Below are positions 1 to 7,766 of a stretch of 64,000 nt of DNA, piece by piece (position 1 is the stretch's first letter; every line of letters begins with the position of its first letter). The stretch covers positions 62,001 to 126,000 of the forward strand of contig NZ_JAHCQH010000018.1 in the NCBI RefSeq assembly GCF_018449475.1. The letters run 5' to 3'. The notes beneath the pieces were generated by a model. That model was given only the letters and a program-made list of their open reading frames with translations, was not told the origin of the DNA and did not search any database. The stretch is from Ancylobacter radicis. Its GTDB lineage: Bacteria > Pseudomonadota > Alphaproteobacteria > Rhizobiales > Xanthobacteraceae. Made by a program: the position numbers and the translations under genes.

Positions 1-147
1 GCGCCCGAGGGCGGGGGCAAGACGCTCATGCTGCCCTTCACCCGCGCCGTGGTGCCGTCCGTCGACCTGAAGGGCGGGCGGATCGTGGTCGAGCCCGGCG
101 AATGGGCGCGCGAGGAAGCCCCGCCGCCCGAGGCGGATCAGAACTAG
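1..147 (+). CDS. rimM: Ribosome maturation factor RimM, C-terminal end (partial)
   Basis: Only the last 48 codons are in the window. The tail carries LMLPFTRAVVPSVDLKGG, the PRC-barrel C-terminal part typical of RimM, followed by an acidic tail and a TAG stop. RimM assists late 30S subunit assembly by binding ribosomal protein S19. The order rimM-trmD-rplS that follows is the conserved arrangement and supports the call. The 5' part lies outside the window, so start and N-terminal domain cannot be judged. Confidence 0.9.
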   Translation, partial: APEGGGKTLMLPFTRAVVPSVDLKGGRIVVEPGEWAREEAPPPEADQN

Positions 148-154
148 AGCCGTC

Positions 155-257
155 CCGTCATCCCGGTCAGGCAAGGTGCAGGGACGGGATCGCGCGCCGT
201 AGAACCCTCTCCTTCACGCGATCCCGGATACGGCCTGCGGCCCTTCCGGGATGACGG
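155..257. repeat. Intergenic inverted repeat of the CCGTCATCCCGG type
   Basis: Between rimM and trmD a perfect 12-bp inverted repeat, CCGTCATCCCGG (155-166) and CCGGGATGACGG (246-257), encloses about 79 bases that contain further GATCCCGGAT-like segments. A related element lies between gltB and gltD. Such short palindromic elements are dispersed in many Hyphomicrobiales genomes; copy number here cannot be judged from one window. Confidence 0.6.
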
Positions 258-293
258 CCGGACGATGTCGGCCACCGGATCGGAACCCCTGCC

Positions 294-1013
294 ATGTGGC
301 GCGCCTCTCTCGTCACCATCTTCCCCGATATGTTCCCCGGCCCGCTCGGCCTGTCGCTGGCTGGCCGGGCGCTGGGGCAGGGCGGCTGGGGGATCGAGAC
401 GGTCGATCCGCGCGATCACGCCACCGACCGCCACCGCTCGGTCGACGACACGCCGGCGGGCGGCGGGCCGGGCATGGTGATGCGGGTGGATGTGCTGGCC
501 CGCGCCATCGACGCCGCCGCGCCCGAGGGCGACACCCGCCCGCGCCTGCTGATGACCCCGCGCGGCGCGCCGCTGACGCAGAAGCGCGTGCGGGAACTGG
601 CGGCCGGGGAGGGCGTCGTCATCGTCTGCGGCCGTTTCGAGGGGGTGGATGACCGCCTCGTCGCCGCGCGCGGGCTGGAGGAGGTCTCGGTCGGCGATGT
701 CGTGCTGTCCGGCGGCGAGATCGGCGCGCTGGTGCTGCTCGATGCCTGCGTGCGCCTGCTGCCGGGCGTGATGGGGCACCCGGAATCCGGCACAGAGGAG
801 AGTTTTTCCGCCGGGCTGCTGGAGTACCCGCAATATACCCGCCCGCAGAGCTTCGAGGGGGTGGAAATCCCCGCCATCCTCACCTCGGGCGATCATGCCA
901 AGGTCGCGCGCTGGCGGCGCGCGCAGGCGGAAGCGGCGACCAAGGCGCGCCGTCCGGATTTATGGGCGGCCTATCGCGCCGCGCATGACGGTTCTGCGAC
1001 CAAGGGGGAATGA
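294..1013 (+). CDS. trmD: tRNA (guanine-37-N1)-methyltransferase TrmD
   Basis: 239 residues, normal length for TrmD. It methylates N1 of G37 next to the anticodon using S-adenosylmethionine, preventing +1 frameshifting. The trefoil-knot SPOUT motifs are visible: [12 protein letters not shown] at 51-62, [10 protein letters not shown] at 112-121, LSGGE at 138-142 and LEYPQYTRP near 176-184. It follows rimM by 146 bases and precedes rplS, the usual ribosomal cluster. The ATG at 294 has only a weak purine-rich stretch upstream, but the [14 protein letters not shown] start matches the family. Confidence 0.97.
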   Translation: MWRASLVTIFPDMFPGPLGLSLAGRALGQGGWGIETVDPRDHATDRHRSVDDTPAGGGPGMVMRVDVLARAIDAAAPEGDTRPRLLMTPRGAPLTQKRVRELAAGEGVVIVCGRFEGVDDRLVAARGLEEVSVGDVVLSGGEIGALVLLDACVRLLPGVMGHPESGTEESFSAGLLEYPQYTRPQSFEGVEIPAILTSGDHAKVARWRRAQAEAATKARRPDLWAAYRAAHDGSATKGE

Positions 1014-1124
1014 CAACGCGGCCAAACTCGCGTATAGGGCGCGCCGTCACTACCGAACTGACAACAGCAATATGCGAGCGGCAGGGTCTGACGTCCCACA
1101 GCCGACTTCGCCTGAGGTGATAAC

Positions 1125-1532
1125 ATGGTCGATATCATTAAAGAGCTCGATGACGAGCAGGCCGCCAAGCTGGCTGCCGTCCGCGCCATTCCCGACTTCC
1201 AGCCCGGCGACACGGTGATCGTGAACGTCAAGGTGAAGGAAGGCGAGCGCACCCGCGTGCAGGCCTATGAAGGCGTTGTGATCGCCCGCAATGGCGGCGG
1301 CATCAATGAGAGCTTCACGGTTCGCAAGATTTCCTATGGCGAGGGCGTCGAGCGCGTCTTCCCGCTCTACTCGCCGAACATTGACAGCCTGAAGGTTGTC
1401 CGTCGCGGCAAGGTGCGTCGCGCCAAGCTCTATTACTTGCGCGACCGTCGCGGCAAGTCGGCCCGTATCGCCGAGCGTCAGGACAAGAACAAGCTCAAGG
1501 CCAAGAAGGGCGCCCCCGTCGCCGCCGAGTGA
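1125..1532 (+). CDS. rplS: 50S ribosomal protein L19
   Basis: 135 residues. L19 sits at the 30S-50S interface and forms an intersubunit bridge. The sequence has the [16 protein letters not shown] and [20 protein letters not shown] blocks and the basic tail with [14 protein letters not shown]. The ATG at 1125 is preceded by TGAGGTG (1113-1119) at normal spacing. A 111-base leader separates it from trmD, so it may have its own promoter. A strong terminator follows at 1573-1600, ending the rimM-trmD-rplS unit. Confidence 0.98.
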   Translation: MVDIIKELDDEQAAKLAAVRAIPDFQPGDTVIVNVKVKEGERTRVQAYEGVVIARNGGGINESFTVRKISYGEGVERVFPLYSPNIDSLKVVRRGKVRRAKLYYLRDRRGKSARIAERQDKNKLKAKKGAPVAAE

Positions 1533-1572
1533 TCGGTTACGACTGGGCGGGCGGCTTTCGCGCCTGAACGAC

Positions 1573-1600
1573 AAAAGCCGGGGCTCGCCCCGGCTTTTTT
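1573..1600 (+). terminator. Intrinsic terminator after rplS
   Basis: AAAAGCCGGGG, a CTCG loop and CCCCGGCTTTTTT form an 11-bp stem followed by six T residues, 40 bases after the rplS stop. The A-run on the left arm makes it potentially bidirectional, so it could also stop the convergent small minus-strand gene. Confidence 0.9.
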
Positions 1601-1644
1601 GTTGCCCGTGCCGGTGCGCCCTGCGCTCCGCCCCGCGATAGTCG

Positions 1645-1896
1645 TCAGCAGTCCTTGATGTGGCGGACTTTGGTGTTGGTCTGCTGCTCGACGATGAGCG
1701 TGCCGTCGCCGAGCATGGCGGCCTGCATCACCGTGGCGAAATCGGGCTTGCGCATCGGGCAGGTGATCAGCTGGGCCTGTTTGCGCGGCTCGACGGCCGG
1801 CGGCGGCGAGGTCACCTCGACGCGGTTGCGCGCCTCGACCGCGGCGACGAAGGCGCCGAGAGTGGCAATGATCAGAGCGATGTCGGTGATGCGCAT
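1645..1896 (-). CDS. Small membrane-anchored hypothetical protein
   Basis: 83 residues from the ATG at 1896. I do not recognise a family. It begins with a hydrophobic segment (MRITDIALIIATLGAFVAAV) that would be one membrane helix or uncleaved signal, then a Pro-rich spacer and a C-terminal part with two cysteines (ITCPMRK and the final residue) that could form a disulfide outside the membrane. GGGAG lies about nine bases upstream. The frame stays open to 2028 and would add a second hydrophobic stretch (VLQVIVAILIIF), but that extension lies in A/T-rich DNA that may instead be promoter. Confidence 0.5.
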   Translation of the reverse strand: MRITDIALIIATLGAFVAAVEARNRVEVTSPPPAVEPRKQAQLITCPMRKPDFATVMQAAMLGDGTLIVEQQTNTKVRHIKDC

Positions 1897-2028
1897 GAGG
1901 GGCAACTCCCGCTTCTTCTGCATCAGCCTAACGTAAGGAATGTCTTTCTTCCATAGGGTATTACGTAGGGTGAACGACGTAAATATAATCAGAATGGCGA
2001 CGATTACTTGTAATACATTATCCCACAT

Positions 2029-2404
2029 CCCATGTAGCTCGGCGCGCTTTCACGCCCTCGTGCGGCGCGTGCCGGGCGCGGTGGCTGCGGCGCTGATTGT
2101 TCCGCGCGCCGAGACTTGCTAGAAGAGTTCCATGAACAACAGAGCCGGCATCATCGTGAGCGTGCGCCGGGGCGTGGACATGTCCGCCGCCCCTGATGCC
2201 GCGCGCCCGGAAGCGCGCCGCCGGTTGCCCACCACGATCGGCTTTGCCGCCGTGCCGGACCATGTCCGCCTGCCGGCGCGTTTCTTCGGCCGCTTCACCG
2301 CCTGCGCGGTCGCCGGGCTTAGCTGAGCGCCGCCCGGAGCCGATCCGCGCTCCCGGCCGCGCCGCCGAGCCCCATGCCCTGTTTTCTTCCAGTGAGACGC
2401 CGAG
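2029..2404 (+). other. Leader/intergenic region upstream of leuC
   Basis: 376 bases between the small minus-strand gene and leuC. A sigma-70-like pair TTGTTC (2097-2102), 17-base spacer, TAGAAG (2120-2125) points toward leuC and would start transcription near 2132, giving a leader of about 270 bases. An open frame of 64 codons runs 2132-2326 starting with an ATG at the predicted transcription start, but its composition (Arg/Ala/Pro rich) is not persuasive and it has no Leu-codon run of an attenuation peptide. I see no clear terminator-antiterminator pair. Confidence 0.4.
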
Positions 2405-3826
2405 ATGAGCACGTCCGCGCCCCGTACCCTGTACGACAAGATTTTCGACGACCATGTGGTGGACCGTCAGGAGGACGGCACCTGCCTCCTCTATATCGAC
2501 CGCCATCTGGTGCATGAGGTGACCAGCCCGCAGGCCTTCGAGGGTCTGCGCCTCGCCGGCCGCCGGGTTCACGCGCCGAGCAAGACGCTGGCGGTGGTCG
2601 ACCATAACGTGCCGACCTCGGACCGGCGCTTCGGCATCGACGACCCCGAGAGCCGCACCCAGGTCGAGACGCTGGCCGAGAACGCCCGCGATTTCGGCGT
2701 CGAGTATTTCAACGAGCTCGACAAGCGCCAGGGCATCGTCCACGTCATCGGCCCGGAGCAGGGCTTCACCTTGCCGGGCACGACCATCGTGTGCGGCGAC
2801 AGCCATACCTCGACCCATGGCGCCTTCGGCGCGCTTGCCCATGGCATCGGCACCTCGGAGGTGGAGCATGTGCTCGCCACCCAGACGCTGATCCAGAAAA
2901 AGAGCAAGAACATGCGCGTCAGCGTCGACGGCACGCTGCCCGAGGGCGTGACTGCCAAGGACGTGACGCTGGCCATCATCGGCGTGACCGGCACGGCCGG
3001 CGGCACCGGCTATGTCATCGAATATTCCGGCGAGGTGTTCCGCAACCTCACCATGGAAGGTCGCATGACGGTCTGCAACATGTCCATCGAGGGCGGGGCC
3101 CGCGCCGGCATGGTGGCGCCGGACGAGACCACCTATGCCTATGTGAAGGACCGCCCGCGCGCGCCCAAGGGCGCCGCCTGGGATGCCGCCCTGCGCTACT
3201 GGGACACGCTGCGCACCGATGAGGGCGCGTTCTTCGACAAGGAAATCCGTCTCGACGGCGGCGCCCTGCCGCCCATCGTCTCCTGGGGCACCAGCCCCGA
3301 GGACGTGATCTCGGTGGACGGGCTGGTCCCCGACCCCGACCTGATCGAGGACGAGGGCAAGCGTGAGGCGAAGAAGCGCGCGTTGGCCTATATGGGCCTC
3401 ACCGCCGGCACCAAGATCACCGACATCGCCATCGACAAGGTGTTCATCGGCTCCTGCACCAATGCCCGCATCGAGGATCTGCGCGCCGCCGCCAAGATCC
3501 TCGACGGTCACAAGGTGCGCGAGGGCGTCTCCGGCATGGTCGTGCCGGGCTCGGGGCTGGTGAAGCTGCAGGCCGAGGCCGAGGGTCTGGACCTGATCTT
3601 CAAGGCCGCCGGCTTCGACTGGCGCGAGCCGGGCTGCTCCATGTGCCTGGGCATGAATGCCGACAAGCTCCTGCCCGAGGAGCGTTGCGCCTCGACCTCG
3701 AACCGCAATTTCGAGGGCCGGCAGGGCTACAAGGCGCGCACGCACCTTGTCTCGCCGGCCATGGCGGCGGCGGCGGCGATCGCCGGCCACTTTGTCGACA
3801 TCCGCCGCTGGCCCTATTCGGTCTGA
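2405..3826 (+). CDS. leuC: 3-isopropylmalate dehydratase large subunit LeuC
   Basis: 473 residues, full length. With LeuD it isomerises 2-isopropylmalate to 3-isopropylmalate in leucine synthesis. Aconitase-superfamily features are present: VDHNVPT near 60, [22 protein letters not shown] near 130, and the three 4Fe-4S cysteines Cys351 (IGSCTN), Cys411 and Cys414 (CSMC). leuD and leuB lie downstream but are separated by unrelated genes, so this is a dispersed rather than compact leu operon. The ATG at 2405 gives the family's usual N-terminus ([12 protein letters not shown]). Confidence 0.98.
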   Translation: MSTSAPRTLYDKIFDDHVVDRQEDGTCLLYIDRHLVHEVTSPQAFEGLRLAGRRVHAPSKTLAVVDHNVPTSDRRFGIDDPESRTQVETLAENARDFGVEYFNELDKRQGIVHVIGPEQGFTLPGTTIVCGDSHTSTHGAFGALAHGIGTSEVEHVLATQTLIQKKSKNMRVSVDGTLPEGVTAKDVTLAIIGVTGTAGGTGYVIEYSGEVFRNLTMEGRMTVCNMSIEGGARAGMVAPDETTYAYVKDRPRAPKGAAWDAALRYWDTLRTDEGAFFDKEIRLDGGALPPIVSWGTSPEDVISVDGLVPDPDLIEDEGKREAKKRALAYMGLTAGTKITDIAIDKVFIGSCTNARIEDLRAAAKILDGHKVREGVSGMVVPGSGLVKLQAEAEGLDLIFKAAGFDWREPGCSMCLGMNADKLLPEERCASTSNRNFEGRQGYKARTHLVSPAMAAAAAIAGHFVDIRRWPYSV

Positions 3827-3843
3827 CGGCGCGGGAGCATCGG

Positions 3844-3978
3844 GTGGCGCATTCCCCCTTCACCGACCCGCCGGACAACGACCCCATGGAAGTGTGGGGC
3901 CGGCGGATCGGGCGCGGGCTGGCGGTGGTCGTCGCGCTTGGGCTCGGGGTGTGGCTGATCGCGACCTATATGAGGTGA
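3844..3978 (+). CDS. Very small single-pass membrane protein
   Basis: 44 residues from a GTG at 3844, preceded by GGGAG (3832-3836). A short polar N-terminus is followed by one membrane helix (LAVVVALGLGVWLIATYM) with Arg residues before it, suggesting N-in orientation. It starts 17 bases after leuC and stops 4 bases before the next gene, so it is probably co-translated in the same transcript. An internal ATG at 3886 would leave 30 residues. No family recognised. Confidence 0.6.
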   Translation: MAHSPFTDPPDNDPMEVWGRRIGRGLAVVVALGLGVWLIATYMR

Positions 3979-3982
3979 TCGC

Positions 3983-4414
3983 ATGAGCGCCCTTGCCCCG
4001 GATGACGCCGCCGTCTGGTCCGCCGCCGTCGCGCCCTCGCTGGCGCTGATGGAGGTGATGGCCGAAGAGGCCTATGCGCGCCTGCCCGAGAGCTTCCGCG
4101 CGTTGTGCGGCAATCTTGTCATCCGCGTCGAGGACTTCCCGACCGACGAGGTGCAGGAGGAGATGGAGGCGGAAAGCGCCTTCGATCTGCTCGGCCTGTT
4201 CCAGGGCATCGGTCTGGCGCAGGGCTATGAGACGGTGACGGGCGTGCTGCCCAATATGATCTTCCTCTACCGCCGGCCCATTCTCGACTACTGGGCCGAG
4301 CATGAGGAATCGCTGGGCGACATCGTCACCCATGTGCTGGTGCACGAGATCGGCCACCATTTCGGCCTGTCGGACGAGGACATGGAAGCCATCGAGGCGG
4401 CGGCGGATACGTAG
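3983..4414 (+). CDS. Zincin-like metallopeptidase family protein (PF06262 type)
   Basis: 143 residues. The zinc-protease motif HEIGHHFGLSDEDME begins at His121, near the C-terminus, as in the small minimal-zincin family formerly DUF1025. The N-terminal half contains the family pattern FRALCGNLVIRVEDFP. The motif predicts Zn binding by the two His and a downstream acidic residue; substrate is unknown for this family. It lies four bases after the small membrane protein, so it belongs to the leuC transcript. A large palindrome starts 15 bases after its stop. Confidence 0.88.
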   Translation: MSALAPDDAAVWSAAVAPSLALMEVMAEEAYARLPESFRALCGNLVIRVEDFPTDEVQEEMEAESAFDLLGLFQGIGLAQGYETVTGVLPNMIFLYRRPILDYWAEHEESLGDIVTHVLVHEIGHHFGLSDEDMEAIEAAADT

Positions 4415-4429
4415 GTGAACGCATTGGCA

Positions 4430-4475
4430 ATGCGCACCTCCAAATTTAGAATGTCTCTAATTTGGAGGTGCGCAT
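4430..4475 (+). promoter_or_regulatory. Large hairpin/palindrome burying the cybB ribosome binding site, with Irr-box-like centre
   Basis: The left arm 4430-4450 begins ATGCGCACCTCCAAATT and the right arm 4456-4475 ends AATTTGGAGGTGCGCAT. They pair over 17 outer bp, then over TTAGA/TCTAA with a single bulged T, leaving a 5-base loop ATGTC. The right arm contains GGAGGTG (4464-4470), the Shine-Dalgarno sequence of the ATG at 4477, so the RNA hairpin would hide it. The centre 4445-4461 reads TTTAGAA-TGT-CTCTAAT, matching 12 of 14 fixed positions of the Irr box TTTAGAA-N3-TTCTAAA known from rhizobia. Whether it works as RNA, operator or both is inference. Confidence 0.7.
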
Positions 4476-4476
4476 C

Positions 4477-5037
4477 ATGGTCCAACCGGTTTCCGCCGCG
4501 TCTGCCGTTCAGCCGTACAGCTTTCCGCTCCGGTCCCTCCATTGGGCGACGGTGATCGCGATCATCGTCGTCTATGGGGTGACCTATCTCGAAGACCTGT
4601 TCGAACGGGGATCCGCCGGGCGGGCTTATGTGTGGTGGACCCATATTTCGGTGGGTCTGACAATCCTCGGCCTCGTTGCGTTGCGCTTCGCGTTCCGCAT
4701 CGCCGGGCCGGTGCCGCCGCCCTCGGCGGCCCTGTCGCGGCCGGTTCATCTGGCCTCGTCCGCGGTTCATGTGCTGCTTTATGCGCTGCTTGTCGTCACT
4801 CCGCTTGTCGGCATCTATCTCGCCTTCCTGCGCGGCAACGAGGTGACGTTCTTCGGTCTGTTCACGATCCCCGCACCGTTCGCGGTCGATCGCGAGGCAG
4901 CCCGGCCGGTGCAGGAGGTGCACGAGTTGCTGGCCAATGCGCTGGTCATCCTCGCGATGCTGCACGCGGTTGCGGCGCTGGCGCATCATTTCGTCCTGAA
5001 GGACGATGTGCTGCGCCGGATGCTGCCGGGCCGCTAA
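4477..5037 (+). CDS. cybB: Cytochrome b561 (CybB family)
   Basis: 186 residues with four predicted membrane helices. Likely di-haem b-type cytochrome taking electrons from the quinone pool; four histidines sit at the expected places: His22 (RSLHW), His56 (WWTHISVG), His149 (QEVHELL) and His163 (MLHAVAAL). The ATG at 4477 is chosen because GGAGGTG ends six bases upstream; a TTG at 4462 is part of the hairpin stem. Expression is probably controlled by the palindrome covering its ribosome binding site. It interrupts the interval between leuC and leuD. Its partner is not known. Confidence 0.9.
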   Translation: MVQPVSAASAVQPYSFPLRSLHWATVIAIIVVYGVTYLEDLFERGSAGRAYVWWTHISVGLTILGLVALRFAFRIAGPVPPPSAALSRPVHLASSAVHVLLYALLVVTPLVGIYLAFLRGNEVTFFGLFTIPAPFAVDREAARPVQEVHELLANALVILAMLHAVAALAHHFVLKDDVLRRMLPGR

Positions 5038-5093
5038 ACGCGAGGGGCAGGGCACGCGGCCGGCGCGGTGTGTTATGGAGGGCGGGAATTGAC

Positions 5094-5117
5094 GGCTGGC
5101 GGCCCGTGCGGCCAGCC
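5094..5117 (+). promoter_or_regulatory. Short hairpin just upstream of the leuD ribosome binding site
   Basis: GGCTGGC (5094-5100) and GCCAGCC (5111-5117) form a 7-bp stem with a 10-base loop, ending five bases before AAGGAGGA, the leuD Shine-Dalgarno sequence. It has no T-run, so it is not an intrinsic terminator. It could protect the leuD message 5' end or affect initiation; function is not established. Confidence 0.35.
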
Positions 5118-5135
5118 GGACGAAGGAGGAACCGC

Positions 5136-5741
5136 GTGGACAAGTTCACCACACTGAGCGGCATCGCCGCACCGCTGCATCTGGTCAATGTCGACACCGA
5201 CATGATCATCCCCAAGCAGTATCTGAAGACGATCAAGCGCACCGGCCTCGGCACGGGGCTGTTCTCGGAGCTGCGCTACAAGGATGACGGCTCGGACAAC
5301 CCGGATTTCGTGCTGAACAAGCCGTCCTACAAGGGCGCGAGCATCCTGGTCGCCGGCGACAATTTCGGCTGCGGCTCCTCGCGCGAGCACGCGCCCTGGG
5401 CGCTGCTCGACTTCGGCATTCGCTGCGTGATTTCCACGTCCTTCGCCGACATTTTCTACAATAACTGCTTCAAGAACGGCATCCTGCCAATCGTGGTGAC
5501 GCCCGAGCAGCTCGCCGCCCTGTTCGACGATGCCGAGCGCGGCGCCAATGCGCGTGTCACCGTCGATCTGGAAAGCCAGACCATCAGCGGGCCGGATGGC
5601 GGCACGATCTCCTTCGAGATCGACCCTTTCCGCAAGCACTGCCTGCTGAACGGGCTGGACGATATCGGCCTCACCCAGGTGAAGGCGGACAAGATCGCCA
5701 CCTATGAATCCAAGCTCGCCGAAGAACGCCCCTGGGCGTGA
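5136..5741 (+). CDS. leuD: 3-isopropylmalate dehydratase small subunit LeuD
   Basis: 201 residues from a GTG at 5136 preceded by AAGGAGGA (5123-5130). It partners LeuC to form isopropylmalate isomerase. Diagnostic segments are [17 protein letters not shown] near 21-37 and [13 protein letters not shown] near 79-91, the swivelling-domain substrate loop. The frame is open far upstream to 4542 but that part overlaps cybB in another frame and is not coding. It lies about 1.3 kb downstream of leuC with cybB between. Confidence 0.97.
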   Translation: MDKFTTLSGIAAPLHLVNVDTDMIIPKQYLKTIKRTGLGTGLFSELRYKDDGSDNPDFVLNKPSYKGASILVAGDNFGCGSSREHAPWALLDFGIRCVISTSFADIFYNNCFKNGILPIVVTPEQLAALFDDAERGANARVTVDLESQTISGPDGGTISFEIDPFRKHCLLNGLDDIGLTQVKADKIATYESKLAEERPWA

Positions 5742-5768
5742 GCCCGGCCGCGTCCGCTCGCGCCTGCC

Positions 5769-5802
5769 CGTCATGCCCGGCCTTGCGCCGGGCATCCATG
5801 TC
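5769..5802. repeat. Short palindromic dispersed repeat (CGTCATGCCCGGC type)
   Basis: ATGCCCGGC (5773-5781), loop CTTGC, GCCGGGCAT (5787-5795) followed by CCATG. This CGTCATGCCCGG...CCGGGCATCCATG unit resembles short palindromes frequently scattered between genes in Hyphomicrobiales. It lies between leuD and the RidA gene; it lacks a T-run. Confidence 0.55.
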
Positions 5803-5825
5803 CTGAAGGACCGGAAGACGCCCCC

Positions 5826-6212
5826 ATGTCCCAGCGCCGCCTGATCTCCTCCCATTCCGCCTTCGAGAAGGTGGCCGGCTATTCGCGCGCGGTGGTGGAC
5901 GGGGACGACATCTTCGTCTCCGGTACCACCGGCTATGATTATGCCGCGATGGTGCTGCCGGATGATCTGGTCGAGCAGACCCATGGCTGTTTCCGCAACA
6001 TTGCGAGCGCGCTCGCCGAGGCCGAGGCCAGCCTCGATGATGTGGTGCGGGTGCGCTACATCGTGGCGCGGGCGGAATATGCCGAGACGGTGTTCCCGAT
6101 CTTCGGCCAGTATTTCGCCACGGCCCGTCCGGCGGCGACGCTGATCGTCGCCGGAATGCTCCAGCCGGAGATGAAGATCGAGATCGAGGTCACCGCGCGT
6201 CGGCGCAGGTAA
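5826..6212 (+). CDS. RidA family (YjgF/YER057c/UK114) protein
   Basis: 128 residues, standard RidA length. RidA proteins are trimeric enamine/imine deaminases that hydrolyse reactive intermediates from PLP enzymes. The family's active-site arginine is present (RPAATLIVAG, Arg101), followed by the acidic strand MKIEIEV near 116-122. The central block LVEQTHGCFRNIASALAEAEASLDDVVRVR is typical. It may be one of the divergent RidA subfamilies rather than the archetype, as the N-terminus differs. Position near leuD/leuB may reflect branched-chain amino acid metabolism, but this is inference. Confidence 0.88.
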   Translation: MSQRRLISSHSAFEKVAGYSRAVVDGDDIFVSGTTGYDYAAMVLPDDLVEQTHGCFRNIASALAEAEASLDDVVRVRYIVARAEYAETVFPIFGQYFATARPAATLIVAGMLQPEMKIEIEVTARRRR

Positions 6213-6260
6213 GGCCTGTCGCAACTTACGCTTTACAGCGGCGCCTTCCGGGGGTGGAAT

Positions 6261-6279
6261 CGTTCAAAATAGATGAACG
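6261..6279. promoter_or_regulatory. Inverted repeat CGTTCA-N7-TGAACG upstream of the RHH gene
   Basis: A perfect 6-bp inverted repeat with a 7-base A/T-rich spacer ends 15 bases before the start of the ribbon-helix-helix gene. Ribbon-helix-helix proteins commonly bind such short inverted repeats and repress their own genes, so this is a candidate autoregulatory operator. No binding data are available. Confidence 0.35.
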
Positions 6280-6294
6280 TTCCGGGAGAACGCC

Positions 6295-6636
6295 ATGTGC
6301 CATATCTTTGCGGGCCAAGCGCCCGAGACCTATGAGGGCCAGACGCGCTCCGTGCGCATCGGCGGCCATTCCACCTCGATCCGGCTGGAGGCGGCCTTCT
6401 GGACCGTGCTGGAGGAGGTCGCCGCGCATCAGGGCATGAGTCTGGGCAAATTCGTCACCAAGCTGCATGACGAGGTGCTCGACCTGCATGGCGAGGTGCG
6501 CAACTTCGCCTCGCTGCTGCGCTGCTCCTGCCTGATCTACCTCGCCGAGGTGCGCCCGGCCCACCAGCCCGCCGAGGCCGCGCGCGAACGCTATCTGTGC
6601 GAGAGCCGCCGCCTGCATCTGGAGGCGGCGGAGTAG
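6295..6636 (+). CDS. Ribbon-helix-helix domain protein (RHH_4 type)
   Basis: 113 residues. The central part SVRIGGHSTSIRLEAAFWTVLEEVAAHQGMSLGKFVTKLHDEV is the pattern of the alphaproteobacterial RHH_4 family (often misannotated as arylsulfate sulfotransferase-like): a beta strand with RLE, then two helices. The C-terminal half continues as helix with several Cys residues (LRCSCLIYL, YLCESRR). Probable DNA-binding regulator of unknown targets. GGGAG lies ten bases before the ATG. An inverted repeat immediately upstream may be its operator. Confidence 0.8.
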   Translation: MCHIFAGQAPETYEGQTRSVRIGGHSTSIRLEAAFWTVLEEVAAHQGMSLGKFVTKLHDEVLDLHGEVRNFASLLRCSCLIYLAEVRPAHQPAEAARERYLCESRRLHLEAAE

Positions 6637-6751
6637 TGCCGCGCACATCGTGGTGATGTGCTAGCAGCCTACCACCACGCCCTCTTCCCCCGGCCTAGCA
6701 TCCTCTCGACGGCGGCAGTCGCGTCGCCGCAGGACCAGGCCGGAGGGACAG

Positions 6752-7147
6752 GTGGCGAAGGCCATTCATTCGATGATCCGCGTGCTCGACGAGGCACGCT
6801 CGGTTGATTTCTATGCGCGCGCCTTCGGGCTCGCCATTGCCGATCGCTTCGCGTTCGACGACTTCACCCTGATCTATCTGCGCAGCCCCGATGCCGACTT
6901 CGAGGTCGAGCTGACGGTCAATCATGACCGCACGGAGCCTTATGTGCTGGGCGACGGCTACGGCCACATCGCCTTTGCGGTCGAGGATCTCGAAGCCGAG
7001 CATTCGCGCTTCGTCGAGGCCGGGCTCAATCCCAACCCGATCAAGGAGTTCTTCCGCGACGGTGCGCTGCTCGCCAAGTTCTTTTTCGTCACCGATCCCG
7101 ACGGCTACAAGATCGAAGTTCTGCAGAAGCACGGACGCTACCGCTGA
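6752..7147 (+). CDS. VOC family protein (lactoylglutathione-lyase-like)
   Basis: 131 residues from a GTG at 6752 with GGAGG upstream. Two beta-alpha-beta-beta-beta modules are visible: IHSMIRVLDEARSVDFYARAFGL at the start and YGHIAFAVEDLEAEHSRF in the middle. Candidate metal ligands are His5 (IHSMIRV), a Glu in FEVELT, His in GHIAF and Glu in YKIEVLQ, the arrangement of glyoxalase I. It could be a true glyoxalase I, detoxifying methylglyoxal-glutathione, or another VOC enzyme. A gloB gene occurs at 21.1-21.9 kb. Confidence 0.82.
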   Translation: MAKAIHSMIRVLDEARSVDFYARAFGLAIADRFAFDDFTLIYLRSPDADFEVELTVNHDRTEPYVLGDGYGHIAFAVEDLEAEHSRFVEAGLNPNPIKEFFRDGALLAKFFFVTDPDGYKIEVLQKHGRYR

Positions 7148-7214
7148 CAGCAACGCGCCGGAACGCCAGCGGCGCGACGACTGGAAAATACATAAAAATA
7201 TCCGGGAGGAAACA

Positions 7215-7751
7215 ATGACAACTCTGATCGACAGGCGGGGTCCGTCACGCCGGGCCCTGCTCACCGGCCTCGGTGCCGCCGGGGCGCTGATGGTGAGCGG
7301 CGCCGCCGTGCTCAACCCGCGCGAGGCCTGGGGCCTCGAAGTCACCGCTCTGAAGCCGGAGACCATGCGCACCCTCATCGTGATGGCGCGCGACGTCTAC
7401 CCGCATGACCGCATCCCGGACCGCTTCTACGCCATCGCCATGAAGCCCTACGAGACCGGCGCGGCCACCGATGCGGCGCTGAAGACGCTGGTGGAGGAGG
7501 GCGTCATCACCCTCGACACGCTGGCCAAGGCCAAGCACGGCGTCGCCTATGCCGATGTCGGCTGGGAGGACCAGCGCGTCGCCCTGCTGCGCCAGATCGA
7601 GGACGGCGCCTTCTTCCAGAAGGTGCGGGGCGGCCTCGTGGTCGGCCTCTACAACCAGGAGGATGTCTGGCCGATCTTCGGTTACGAGGGCTCCTCGGCC
7701 GACAAGGGCGGTTACATCGACCGCGGCTTCAACGATCTCGCCTGGCTGTGA
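7215..7751 (+). CDS. Tat-exported small subunit associated with GMC oxidoreductase (gluconate 2-dehydrogenase subunit 3-like)
   Basis: 178 residues from the ATG at 7215 with GGGAGGA immediately upstream. A twin-arginine signal is seen at residues 11-20 (SRRALLTGLG) followed by a hydrophobic stretch and AWG. The mature part resembles the small subunit family paired with membrane-bound GMC dehydrogenases; LIVMARDVYPHDRIPD and DVWPIFGYEGSS are typical-looking blocks. It stops 15 bases before the GMC gene. In such pairs the small subunit carries the Tat signal and probably takes the cofactor-loaded large subunit across the membrane. Confidence 0.8.
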   Translation: MTTLIDRRGPSRRALLTGLGAAGALMVSGAAVLNPREAWGLEVTALKPETMRTLIVMARDVYPHDRIPDRFYAIAMKPYETGAATDAALKTLVEEGVITLDTLAKAKHGVAYADVGWEDQRVALLRQIEDGAFFQKVRGGLVVGLYNQEDVWPIFGYEGSSADKGGYIDRGFNDLAWL

Positions 7752-7766
7752 GGGGAGCACCGAACC

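Noticed and set aside
2018-3790. 590-codon minus-strand open frame across leuC
   Set aside because: Exactly antisense to leuC, with His/Gly/Ala/Arg-rich translation typical of reversed GC-rich codons and no domain.
4542-5135. N-terminal extension of leuD back to 4542
   Set aside because: Overlaps cybB out of frame; the GTG at 5136 has a strong ribosome binding site and gives the family length.
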